Origin: UBA7867 sp964579205
GTDB taxonomy: Bacteria > Bacillota > Clostridia > Christensenellales > UBA1242
Direction of reading: 5' to 3'
NCBI GenBank assembly: GCA_964579205.1
Contig: CAZOFH010000010.1
Location: forward strand, 1-34,318
Length of the DNA stretch: 34,318 nt
The translations under genes and the position numbers were made by a program. The notes under the pieces are model-generated. The model worked only from the letters and a program-made list of their open reading frames with translations, searched no databases and was not told where the DNA came from. Positions 7,243 through 13,933 of the stretch are shown piece by piece (the first letter of the stretch is position 1; every line of letters begins with the position of its first letter).

Positions 7243-8865
7243 TTAGATATCCATTGCATTTGGGTTTGGCATTGCTGGAGTATCTTTTTCTGGCGAGTTC
7301 GCGATAATACATTCCGTTGTCAAGAGAGTACTACTTGCGCTGGCTGCATTTTGCAATGCAGAGCGAGTTACCTTTGTTGGGTCGATGATGCCCGCCTCAA
7401 TCATATCCACATATTGGTCATTGAGCGCATCGTAGCCGAAAGTGTTTGAGTCATTAGACAAAATCTTGTCTACCACTACCCCGCCGTCAATTCCTGCATT
7501 CTTGGCAATCTGACGAATAGGCGCAGACAAGCAATTCAAAATGATACCCGCACCGACTTTTTGGTCACCGTCAAGTTTGGTCATCAATTTTTTGACTGCT
7601 GGAATGGTGCGCAACAGCGCAACACCGCCGCCGCAGACGATACCTTCCTCAACCGCCGCACGAGTAGCCGAGAGCGCGTCGTCAATGCGCAGTTTCTTTT
7701 CTTTCATTTCGATTTCGGTAGCACTACCCACCTTAATCACTGCCACACCACCAGCGAGTTTTGCGAGACGCTCCTGCAATTTTTCGCGGTCATAATCGCT
7801 CGTGCAAGTCTCAATTTGAGATTTGATAGCCGAAACGCGCTCCTCCAACTGCTTTTTGTCACCAGCACCCTCGACAATGGTCGTGGTATCCTTGGTCACC
7901 ACCACGCTGTGAGCCCTGCCGAGGTCATTGATGCTAGCCTCGCTCAGGCTGCGCCCCAACTCGTCACAAATCACATTCGCACCAGTCAAAATCGCGATAT
8001 CCTGCAACATCGCTTTTCTGCGGTCGCCAAAGCCTGGTGCCTTGACAGCGACGCAAGTGAATGTGCCGCGCAATTTATTTATAATCAAAGTGGTCAGCGC
8101 TTCGCCCTCCACCTCGTCGGCAATAATGAGTAATTTTCTACCAGTCTTGACCACTTGCTCCAAAATCGGCAAAATTTCTTGGGTCGTGCTGATTTTTTTG
8201 TCAGTCAGCAGGATGAATGGGTCGTCGAGTTCCGCCTCCATTTTGTCCATATTGGTGCTCATATAACTGCTCGCGTAACCTCGGTCAAACTGCATACCCT
8301 TGACCACCTCGAGCGTTGTGTCCATAGTCTTTGCCTCTTCGACAGTGATGACACCATCTTTGCCGACTACTTGCATCGCTTCGCCGATGAGTTTGCCTAT
8401 CGCCTCGTCGCCTGCCGAAATGCTAGCGACCTGCTCAATCGATTTTGCATCGACTACAGGCTTGCTCTGTGCTTTTAATTCCGCGACAACGACATCCACA
8501 GCCTTTGCAATTCCGCGCTTTAGCACGATTGGATTGGCGCCAGCAGTGGCATTCTTGAGCCCCTCGTGAATAATGCTTTGCGCCAAAACAGCCGCAGTAG
8601 TCGTCCCGTCACCAGCGACATCGTTGGTCTTGACCGAAACTTCCTTGATAATTTGCGCGCCCATATTCTCAAATACGTCGCTGAGTTCGACTTCTTTGGC
8701 AATCGTCACGCCGTCATTGGTAATCAGAGGGGTCTGGAATTTTCTGTCCAGCACCACATTCAGCCCCTTGGGGCCCAATGTCACTTTTACCGCATTCGCT
8801 AGCGCATCAGCGCCGCGCTCCAAACTGTGGCGAGCCTGCTCGCCTGATTGAATTAATTTAGCCAT
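7243..8865 (-). CDS. groL: Chaperonin GroEL
   Basis: The 60-kDa chaperonin that forms double seven-membered rings and, with GroES, folds cytoplasmic proteins using ATP. The 540 residues align throughout by eye: VTLGPKGLNVVLD near residue 29, DGVTIAKE near 52, the ATP-site motif DVAGDGTTTA (about 85-94), and GGGVALLR (about 412). The N-terminal MAKLI is typical and AAGGAG precedes the ATG. The C terminus ends PNPNAMDI and lacks the flexible Gly-Gly-Met tail common in other GroELs. It is the second gene of an operon, 24 bases after groS. I found no CIRCE operator upstream. Confidence 0.98.
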   Translation of the reverse strand: MAKLIQSGEQARHSLERGADALANAVKVTLGPKGLNVVLDRKFQTPLITNDGVTIAKEVELSDVFENMGAQIIKEVSVKTNDVAGDGTTTAAVLAQSIIHEGLKNATAGANPIVLKRGIAKAVDVVVAELKAQSKPVVDAKSIEQVASISAGDEAIGKLIGEAMQVVGKDGVITVEEAKTMDTTLEVVKGMQFDRGYASSYMSTNMDKMEAELDDPFILLTDKKISTTQEILPILEQVVKTGRKLLIIADEVEGEALTTLIINKLRGTFTCVAVKAPGFGDRRKAMLQDIAILTGANVICDELGRSLSEASINDLGRAHSVVVTKDTTTIVEGAGDKKQLEERVSAIKSQIETCTSDYDREKLQERLAKLAGGVAVIKVGSATEIEMKEKKLRIDDALSATRAAVEEGIVCGGGVALLRTIPAVKKLMTKLDGDQKVGAGIILNCLSAPIRQIAKNAGIDGGVVVDKILSNDSNTFGYDALNDQYVDMIEAGIIDPTKVTRSALQNAASASSTLLTTECIIANSPEKDTPAMPNPNAMDI

Positions 8866-8889
8866 ATTCTGCTCTCCTTATTGTGATTT

Positions 8890-9174
8890 TTAGTTAATTT
8901 TCGCCAAAATATCCGACTGGCGCAAAATAATATAGTCTTCGTTATCAAATTTGAATTCGCTACCTGCGTACTTTGGATACAAAATTTTATCTCCGACAGA
9001 GACCACCATTTTGATTTCCTTTCCATCAATCACGCCGCCCGGTCCGACCGCCACAACAGTCGCAATCTGCGGTTTTTCTTGAGAGTTGTTTGGGAGCAAA
9101 ATTCCGCTCGCCGTACTCGTCTCTTTGTCGATTTGTTTTATGACAATTCTGTCAAACAATGGTTCAATTTTCAT
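8890..9174 (-). CDS. groS: Co-chaperonin GroES
   Basis: The 10-kDa lid of the GroEL chamber. The product has the family landmarks: MKIEPLFDRIVIKQ at the N terminus, a mobile-loop region (ETSTASGILLPNNSQEKPQ, about residues 17-35), TVVAVGPGG, and YPKYAGSEFKFDNEDYIILRQSDILAKI. I start at ATG 9174 (94 residues), six bases after GAGGTG; the open frame runs three codons further to a GTG that is itself part of that ribosome binding site. First gene of the groS-groL operon, with a good sigma-A promoter. Confidence 0.96.
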   Translation of the reverse strand: MKIEPLFDRIVIKQIDKETSTASGILLPNNSQEKPQIATVVAVGPGGVIDGKEIKMVVSVGDKILYPKYAGSEFKFDNEDYIILRQSDILAKIN

Positions 9175-9224
9175 TCTCAACACCTCGCTAAAAATTTTGT
9201 CTGCTCGTCATACAAACTGTATAT

Positions 9225-9252
9225 ATTTTAGCACAAAACTTTCCGTTTGTAA
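9225..9252 (-). promoter_or_regulatory. Promoter of groS-groL
   Basis: On the minus strand: TTACAA (-35), 16-base spacer, TGC then TAAAAT (extended -10). Start is expected near 9218. No TTAGCACTC inverted repeat (CIRCE) is visible around it. Confidence 0.6.
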
Positions 9253-9308
9253 CCACTTTGAGACACTTTTTTTGCAATATTTTATAAAAATTATTCATAT
9301 TTTATCTT

Positions 9309-10088
9309 ATGACGCACAAAACACGCTATCGAGAGGTAATGATAATCGGAAAAAAACGGTCGCACACGCGGCTAAAGAATTTTTGCGTATTTTCCGTGAT
9401 TTTTTTTGGTATTTTTTTGATAATTTTTTTCTCCCTTTTTTCGGTATTTTTTGTCCCAAAAACTGCACGCGTAAATTACTATGTTGTTTTTGTGCCGATT
9501 GATGCAAAAACTTTTGAAACAGCCGAGACAAAAGCGGTGGAATACAAGGCACGAGGTGGGGCGGGCATTGTGATAAAAGAGGGGCAGGATTTTGGCGTAG
9601 TTTTGGCGGTTTATCCCGATTTTAGCAAGGCGAAAACAGTATCCGAACAACTCAAAAAACAGTCGATAGAGGCACAAATTTCGCCCCTGCCCCTACCAGT
9701 TTTGCCCCTCAACAGTATGTTACAAAATGAGGCGGAAATTACCAGGAATATTCACGAAAAATACTTGCAAACGCTAGCCAATCTCTATACCATCTGCGTT
9801 CAGTTGGACACGAGCGAGATTTCGCAAAGTTATGCCCTTATGCGTGTGAGCGAATTGGCGCTTTTATGGGAGGAGCGGGCGGAAATTTTGTCACAAAAAA
9901 TCGACATCACACACAACAGCGAGGATGACTCGGCGGCGCACCCGCTCTACCCTGCGTATCGGCTCGCGCTTTTTGTCGCCAGTCAACTCAAATATTTGGT
10001 CAATGAAGACACGTATCAGCAGAGCCTCAAGACTTTGATTAGTGTTATTCGCCAAACAAATTATATGCTTTGCGTCGCGAATTATTGA
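9309..10088 (+). CDS. Membrane-anchored SPOR-like protein
   Basis: A 259-residue protein with a basic N terminus, one very hydrophobic segment (about residues 25-49), then an extracytoplasmic part. Residues 56-125 resemble a SPOR peptidoglycan-binding repeat: a strand YYVVFVP, a helix, GGAGIVIKEGQDFGVVLAVYPDFSKAKTVSEQLK, then a strand. The remainder (130-259) is helical. SPOR proteins bind denuded glycan at division or sporulation septa, so a role in the wall is inferred. The start is uncertain: ATG 9309 has no clear ribosome binding site, and ATG 9341-2 region (9339) follows GAGAGGT by only one or two bases. The downstream neighbour is a cloverleaf repeat, not a terminator. Confidence 0.6.
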   Translation: MTHKTRYREVMIIGKKRSHTRLKNFCVFSVIFFGIFLIIFFSLFSVFFVPKTARVNYYVVFVPIDAKTFETAETKAVEYKARGGAGIVIKEGQDFGVVLAVYPDFSKAKTVSEQLKKQSIEAQISPLPLPVLPLNSMLQNEAEITRNIHEKYLQTLANLYTICVQLDTSEISQSYALMRVSELALLWEERAEILSQKIDITHNSEDDSAAHPLYPAYRLALFVASQLKYLVNEDTYQQSLKTLISVIRQTNYMLCVANY

Positions 10089-10150
10089 ATACTTTTTGTT
10101 AGGAGGTAATTACTGTCGAAAGGCTATAGATGTGGCGTTCTTTGACACAC

Positions 10151-10234
10151 GCGGCTTGCCGCGTGCGTGCGGCAGCACGCACGATGCGCCGATAGGCGCA
10201 TTAGGCGCCCTGTGGGGCGCCTACGGCAAGCCGC
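10151..10234 (-). repeat. Cloverleaf GC-rich repeat, copy 2 (perfect)
   Basis: Four stems follow one another with no unpaired base at the junction: outer GCGGCTTGCCG/CGGCAAGCCGC (11 bp), CGTGCGTGC/GCACGCACG (9 bp), ATGCGCC/GGCGCAT (7 bp), TAGGCGCCC/GGGCGCCTA (9 bp), all with four-base loops. The order is reversed relative to copies 1 and 3, so this copy is on the minus strand. It lies between the SPOR-like gene and the tRNA cluster. The flank 10235-10500 holds one small hairpin (GGGTG/CACCC near 10280-10298) and otherwise nothing I recognise. Confidence 0.95.
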
Positions 10235-10500
10235 GCCCCGTTTAGCAAAAACACTCTCTCCCACTAGACAGCAGCAACATTGGGTGACAAGCGCCACCCG
10301 AATAAAAAAGTAATTTGTATCCTCTCTCAAGTGACCCCATACCCACGACACAAGAGCATCGGTGGCGATTATTTTGCTTCACCTAATTACGCATTATATA
10401 TAATACGACCGTATCAGCATAGTTTTGAGCGCTATTTTAGGCGGAAAAGGTCCATTACGCAAAAAATTTAAAAAATTTTTAACTTTTTGTAAAATAAAGG

Positions 10501-10529
10501 TTGACTTATGTTGACGATTGTGATATATT
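10501..10529 (+). promoter_or_regulatory. Promoter of the tRNA cluster
   Basis: TTGACT (10501-10506), 17-base spacer, TATATT (10524-10529). Predicted start near 10536, about 50 bases before the first tRNA. Confidence 0.7.
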
Positions 10530-10584
10530 AATAGAGTATCTTAAATTGTAGGTACTATTTGCATTTGTGTTGTTGCTAGCACTT

Positions 10585-10661
10585 GCGCCCATAGCTCAAC
10601 AGGATAGAGCAACACCCTTCTAAGGTGAAGGTTGGGGGTTCGAGTCTCTCTGGGCGCACCA
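10585..10661 (+). tRNA. tRNA-Arg (anticodon TCT)
   Basis: Acceptor GCGCCCA/TGGGCGC, loop CTTCTAA with anticodon TCT at 10619-10621 (reads AGA), T-arm GGGTTCGAGTC with wobble pairs, discriminator A and encoded CCA. The anticodon stem has one A-A mismatch at its outer pair. First of five tRNAs sharing a promoter. Confidence 0.95.
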
Positions 10662-10742
10662 TTCCAGACGCAAAAAACTTCTGGTTATGCAAATGCAGAC
10701 GCAATATTAGGGCAACGACTAGTTTTAGTCCTCGACCAATAT

Positions 10743-10819
<77 letters not shown>

Positions 10820-10894
10820 TTGATAGCGAAATGCTATCGTTTAGTGAGGATAATGCCCTCAGAGAATTTGGGTTTACTTTATGTAAACTTTTGT

Positions 10895-10969
10895 AGGGGC
10901 ATCGCCAAGCGGTAAGGCACTTGACTCTGACTCAAGCATTCGTGGGTTCAAATCCTTCTGCCCCTGCCA
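10895..10969 (+). tRNA. tRNA-Gln (anticodon CTG)
   Basis: Acceptor AGGGGCA/TGCCCCT, anticodon stem-loop CTTGA-CTCTGAC-TCAAG reading CAG, discriminator G and encoded CCA. A weak A-U first acceptor pair is typical of tRNA-Gln. Confidence 0.93.
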
Positions 10970-11014
10970 CTCACATTGGGCATCATCAGGCATTCGCCTG
11001 AGTAAGCCCTACAT

Positions 11015-11089
11015 AGGGGTGTAGCCAAGCGGTAAGGCACTAGACTTTGACTCTAGCATGCGTAGGTTCAAATCCTGCCACCCCTGCCA
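11015..11089 (+). tRNA. tRNA-Gln (anticodon TTG)
   Basis: Second glutamine isoacceptor: acceptor begins AGGGGTG, anticodon stem-loop CTAGA-CTTTGAC-TCTAG reading CAA, encoded CCA. Its body is close to the preceding tRNA-Gln, which suggests tandem duplication. Confidence 0.94.
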
Positions 11090-11093
11090 GTAT

Positions 11094-11169
11094 GGCCCGT
11101 TAGCTCAGTAGGTAGAGCACTTGACTTTTAATCAAGTTGTCCCGCGTTCGAGTCGCGGACGGGTCACCA
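11094..11169 (+). tRNA. tRNA-Lys (anticodon TTT)
   Basis: Acceptor GGCCCGT/ACGGGTC with one G-U pair, anticodon stem-loop CTTGA-CTTTTAA-TCAAG, T-arm GCGTTCGAGTCGC, CCA encoded. It begins four bases after the second tRNA-Gln. Confidence 0.95.
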
Positions 11170-11185
11170 ATTTTTTGGTTTAAAC

Positions 11186-11222
11186 AAAGGCTTTTCGGTT
11201 GTTTCCGAAAAGTCTTTTTGTT
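11186..11222 (+). terminator. Terminator of the tRNA operon
   Basis: AAAGGCTTTTCGG and CCGAAAAGTCTTT form a 13-base stem with one G-U pair, followed by TTTTGTTT. Confidence 0.85.
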
Positions 11223-11342
11223 TGCAATTCTGACAAGTTTGGGCACTTTTTTGCACAAAAACTGTGTCAAAAACTGTGTTAAATTTTTAAGCAAGAATAG
11301 AATTAAAATAATTATTATAAAAATAACGAAATTATTCAGACA

Positions 11343-11375
11343 ATAAAAGAAAAATACACCCCAAATTAGGTGTAT
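11343..11375 (-). terminator. Terminator of the first SHOCT gene
   Basis: On the minus strand, ATACACC and GGTGTAT pair around an eight-base loop and are followed by TTTTTCTTTTA. It lies about 75 bases after the stop codon. Confidence 0.6.
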
Positions 11376-11447
11376 CAATCATAACTTATAGAACTGTAAT
11401 ATTTGCGTCCAGCAAAGACAAAAGCCCTTGCGCGGTTGCGTAAATTA

Positions 11448-12056
11448 TTATTTTTCTAATTCTTTGATAATCAAATTCTTTGCTTCTTCTTCTGTAATCA
11501 CGCCGTCAGCCTGCAATTTGCGAATTGACGCAATCTTGTCATTCTGAGTGCTTTGAGCAGAAGGTTGTTCCGCAGTTTGAGCAGGTGCTTGCTGAGCGGA
11601 TTGAGCAGCCTGAGCAGGTTGCGCAGCGACTCCGCCCTTTACGCACAGTGAAGCGATGAACAATGCAATAATTGCAATGTAGCAAATCAACTCAAGCCAC
11701 GTAATGAAACTTGCAGCACCAGTAGCAATCGAGTAAATCGCACAAAGGAACAAGATAACAGCAAACACTATCAAAGCAATGGTCAAGCCTTTGTACTCAG
11801 TAGGCTTTTCTCTATTGCTTGGGTTGACACACATCTTGGCACCGCAAACAATCATCGCAATACCAAAAGCAAGCGTAATCAATACGATAAGCAACATAAC
11901 AATAATTAATCCTGCAGCCTCTGGCACAGCACTGATTTCCGCAAGCAGTGGGAAAACCATCACGGCAGCTAGAATTGCACCGATCAAACTCAAAGAACCG
12001 ATACAGATACTAGTGATAGCACCTGACAACTGCAACTTTCTTTTTACACTTGACAT
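11448..12056 (-). CDS. Four-helix membrane protein with C-terminal SHOCT-like motif
   Basis: A 202-residue protein with four hydrophobic segments (about residues 10-35, 45-70, 88-108, 113-135). A Gln/Ala/Pro-rich linker (about 140-172) follows, ending in a short helical motif IRKLQADGVITEEEAKNLIIKELEK, the form of SHOCT motifs found at the ends of many oligomeric or membrane proteins. AAAGGAGGAAT directly precedes the ATG. The gene at 12784-13401 is a paralogue with the same design and an almost identical last motif. The linker composition resembles membrane proteins of unknown function in Clostridia. No function can be assigned. Confidence 0.75.
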   Translation of the reverse strand: MSSVKRKLQLSGAITSICIGSLSLIGAILAAVMVFPLLAEISAVPEAAGLIIVMLLIVLITLAFGIAMIVCGAKMCVNPSNREKPTEYKGLTIALIVFAVILFLCAIYSIATGAASFITWLELICYIAIIALFIASLCVKGGVAAQPAQAAQSAQQAPAQTAEQPSAQSTQNDKIASIRKLQADGVITEEEAKNLIIKELEK

Positions 12057-12282
12057 ACATATTCCTCCTTTTGAAATATAGTATTATATTATCATAAAAA
12101 TATACTTAACACAACTAAAAATTGACAAAATTTTTAATTTGTTCAAAAATTCTGTTTAGAGTTATTTTTCGGGGGAAAAGGGAAAAAGCGACCGATTTGG
12201 CGCTTGTTTTTTTTGGGCTCCCCTGCGCGGGGTGGTGAAGCCACATTATAATTAATAGGGGGGGGGCGCCCAGATAAAAACC

Positions 12283-12330
12283 GTCATTGCGACCCCGCCA
12301 TCGCAGCCCTGCTTATGTCGCAATCTCATT
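12283..12330 (+). repeat. Dispersed palindromic repeat (GTCATTGCGA type)
   Basis: GTCATTGCGAC followed after 23 bases by GTCGCAATCTCA, so ATTGCGAC and GTCGCAAT pair. Intergenic repeats beginning GTCATT and ending with an ATCTC-like word are found in many genomes. A G9 run precedes it at 12258. Confidence 0.5.
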
Positions 12331-12448
12331 TTCGGTATGCGGAGATTTCGGCAACGACAATCGGAGTGATAGAGTGCAGCCGTTTACATAAATTAATGGG
12401 GTCAGGGGCGCAGCCCCTGCCTCGGGCTGAGTGTAAGCAGTTTCGTTT

Positions 12449-12508
12449 GGGGTTCGCTAACGCTCACAATTTCCACGGACGCCGTTGGCGTCCTCTGAAT
12501 AAAATGAC
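12449..12508 (-). repeat. Covarying hairpin repeat, family B, copy 1
   Basis: On the minus strand it reads GTCATTTTATTCAGAG, hairpin GGACGCC-aac-GGCGTCC, GTGGAAATTGTGAGCG, then GCGAACCCC. A three-base GC-rich hairpin element (AGGGGCGCAGCCCCT) lies at 12403-12418 just downstream in this orientation. Confidence 0.7.
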
Positions 12509-12597
12509 AAGTTGAGGAGATTTGCCTTTAATATTAATAATAAAATGGGTCAAGGGTATCCCCCGCATTAGGCAGTACGGGGACTAGTGTGGTGTAG

Positions 12598-12651
12598 GGT
12601 TCGACGGAGCCTCACAGTTTCCACGGGGTGCCACAGCCCCCTCTGAAAGAC
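12598..12651 (-). repeat. Covarying hairpin repeat, family B, copy 2
   Basis: On the minus strand: GTCTTTCAGAG, a GGGG/CCCC hairpin, CGTGGAAACTGTGAG, GCTCC, then TCGAACCC. It directly follows the terminator of the second SHOCT gene. The remaining part of the 12057-12783 gap holds GC-rich repeats and no credible gene. Confidence 0.7.
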
Positions 12652-12676
12652 AAAAAAACAGGGGCTATCGCCCCTG
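12652..12676 (-). terminator. Terminator of the second SHOCT gene
   Basis: On the minus strand, CAGGGGC-gata-GCCCCTG followed by seven T residues. Confidence 0.75.
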
Positions 12677-12783
12677 ACCTCATTTATTTTTCAGTATTTA
12701 CTGCTAATTTTTTTGATATTTTTTTTTGTATTTTTGGGTATTTTTTCTGCTAATTCTTTTGGTATTTTTCAGCTATTTTTTGA

Positions 12784-13401
12784 TTATTTTTGCAGTTCTT
12801 TGATGATGAGGTTTTTTGCCTCTTCTGGGGTAAAGACGCCTTGGTCACGCAAAGCACGGATTTTGGCGATTTTGGCATCAGTGGCAGAAGTTTGTTGCGA
12901 CTGATGAATGATAGAAATTTCTACCCCTTCGTTTGCGTTGACATTTGCGGTCACAGGTTGAGTAGCTGGGGTTGCTGATTTGCGGATGCACAGCGTAGCA
13001 ATTGCAAACCCCACGCACACAGCTGACACTATAATACATACTACAGAAAGGCTTGCCAAAGAAGCAATCAATAAAAGTGCGTGCAATACCAACAAGGTAA
13101 TCATTAGTCCAGTGTTTTCGCTAGGATTTGACACCCTTTTGCTACGGTCAGGGCAAGCACATGCACCGACCACGATGATAGGAATCGAAAATATCCCATT
13201 AATCATTATAGCGGTATACAATGTCGCCATTATTGCCTCATCAACAGCAGAAGTCCCCGAACTCCCTGCTGTGGTACTCATCATTTCGATAAGCATTGGC
13301 AAGCACGCAAATAGTATAATGCATCCCAACAACATCAGGCTACCGTACACGATACTCGTGATTGCACAAGTGAGCTGAAATGCTCTCTTTGTTTTGTTCA
13401 T
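12784..13401 (-). CDS. Four-helix membrane protein with SHOCT-like motif (paralogue)
   Basis: A 205-residue paralogue of the gene at 11448-12056. Same order: four hydrophobic segments (about residues 10-38, 55-80, 97-117, 118-140), a variable linker, and a final IRALRDQGVFTPEEAKNLIIKELQK. N termini also match (KRAFQLTCAITSIVYGS against KRKLQLSGAITSICIGS). GGGAGAA precedes the ATG by about nine bases. The linker has Thr-, Asn- and Val-rich sequence in place of the Gln/Ala repeat. Each copy has its own promoter and terminator, so they are separately expressed duplicates. Function unknown. Confidence 0.75.
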   Translation of the reverse strand: MNKTKRAFQLTCAITSIVYGSLMLLGCIILFACLPMLIEMMSTTAGSSGTSAVDEAIMATLYTAIMINGIFSIPIIVVGACACPDRSKRVSNPSENTGLMITLLVLHALLLIASLASLSVVCIIVSAVCVGFAIATLCIRKSATPATQPVTANVNANEGVEISIIHQSQQTSATDAKIAKIRALRDQGVFTPEEAKNLIIKELQK

Positions 13402-13432
13402 AACTTAATTCTCCCTTTTGTGATATAGTATG

Positions 13433-13461
13433 ATTATACTATAAATAGGCGGCATATTCAA
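13433..13461 (-). promoter_or_regulatory. Promoter of the second SHOCT gene
   Basis: On the minus strand: TTGAAT, 17-base spacer, TATAAT. Predicted start is about 25 bases before the ATG. Confidence 0.65.
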
Positions 13462-13617
13462 GAGGATTTTGACGAAATTTGCAAAATAGTCAAAAATATG
13501 TCGTTTTTTGTTTTTTGTGTGGGCTCCCCTGCCGTTTTTTAATAGGCGGCCGAATTAATGGAATGGGCAGCCCCGCCTTTTCCCCTATTAGAAAAAAAAT
13601 AAGGCTCTCTTCCGTTC

Positions 13618-13672
13618 GTCATTCAGAGCAGTTGGCACAACTGCGTGGAATCTGTGAACGGTGGCGAACCCC
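13618..13672 (+). repeat. Covarying hairpin repeat, family B, copy 3
   Basis: GTCATTCAGAG, hairpin CAGTTG-gca-CAACTG, CGTGGAATCTGTGAACG, then GGCGAACCCC. Nearly the same as the copy at 16124. Confidence 0.75.
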
Positions 13673-13701
13673 AAAAACCTGCTAATAAAGTCTTTCCATT
13701 T

Positions 13702-13746
13702 CATTTGTCATTCAGAGCAACCTGCGGTTGCTCTGAATGACAAATG
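13702..13746. repeat. Perfect 21-bp inverted repeat built from family B ends
   Basis: Two 21-base arms are exact complements around the loop TGC. Each arm contains the family B head GTCATTCAGAG, so this is two half-elements head to head. No T run follows, so it is not a typical terminator. Confidence 0.85.
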
Positions 13747-13782
13747 AAGGGATTTACCTTTTATATTAAAAATAATCGGACA

Positions 13783-13807
13783 AAAAAGACCCTGCAAAGG
13801 TCTTTTT
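13783..13807 (-). terminator. Terminator downstream of typA
   Basis: AAAAAGACC, seven-base loop, GGTCTTTTT. T runs on both strands make it bidirectional; typA reaches it about 125 bases after its stop codon. Confidence 0.6.
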
Positions 13808-13830
13808 GATTTTATATTACATTTATGCTA

Positions 13831-13905
13831 TTCTGCCCTGCCATCGCTAAAACAGATGAAATCCTCACGTAAGTTGCGTCAAGACGGGAGGGCTCAGGAT
13901 GACCA
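13831..13905 (-). repeat. Dispersed repeat, family C, copy 1
   Basis: On the minus strand it begins GTCATCCTGAG and ends ACTTACGTGAGGAT, TCAT and GGCAGGG. A second copy lies at 15991. The region 13402-13933 otherwise holds family B repeats and no gene. Confidence 0.65.
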
Positions 13906-13933
13906 TTCTTTTTAGGGCGTGAAGAAAGTTATA

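Noticed and set aside
7541..8569. Open frames antisense to groL
   Set aside because: Shadows of a highly conserved gene; no expression signals.
9184..9300. CIRCE operator upstream of groS
   Set aside because: No TTAGCACTC-N9-GAGTGCTAA pattern, even allowing a few mismatches; TTTTAGCAC at 9226 has no partner.
10708..10720. The word TAGGGCAACGACT between tRNA-Arg and tRNA-His, shared with the ncRNA at 21463
   Set aside because: A 13-base match is expected by chance in 34 kb, and the rest of the RNA is not repeated there.
12315..12515. 66-codon open frame within the repeat region
   Set aside because: Lies entirely in repeat families; no ribosome binding site and no protein-like composition.
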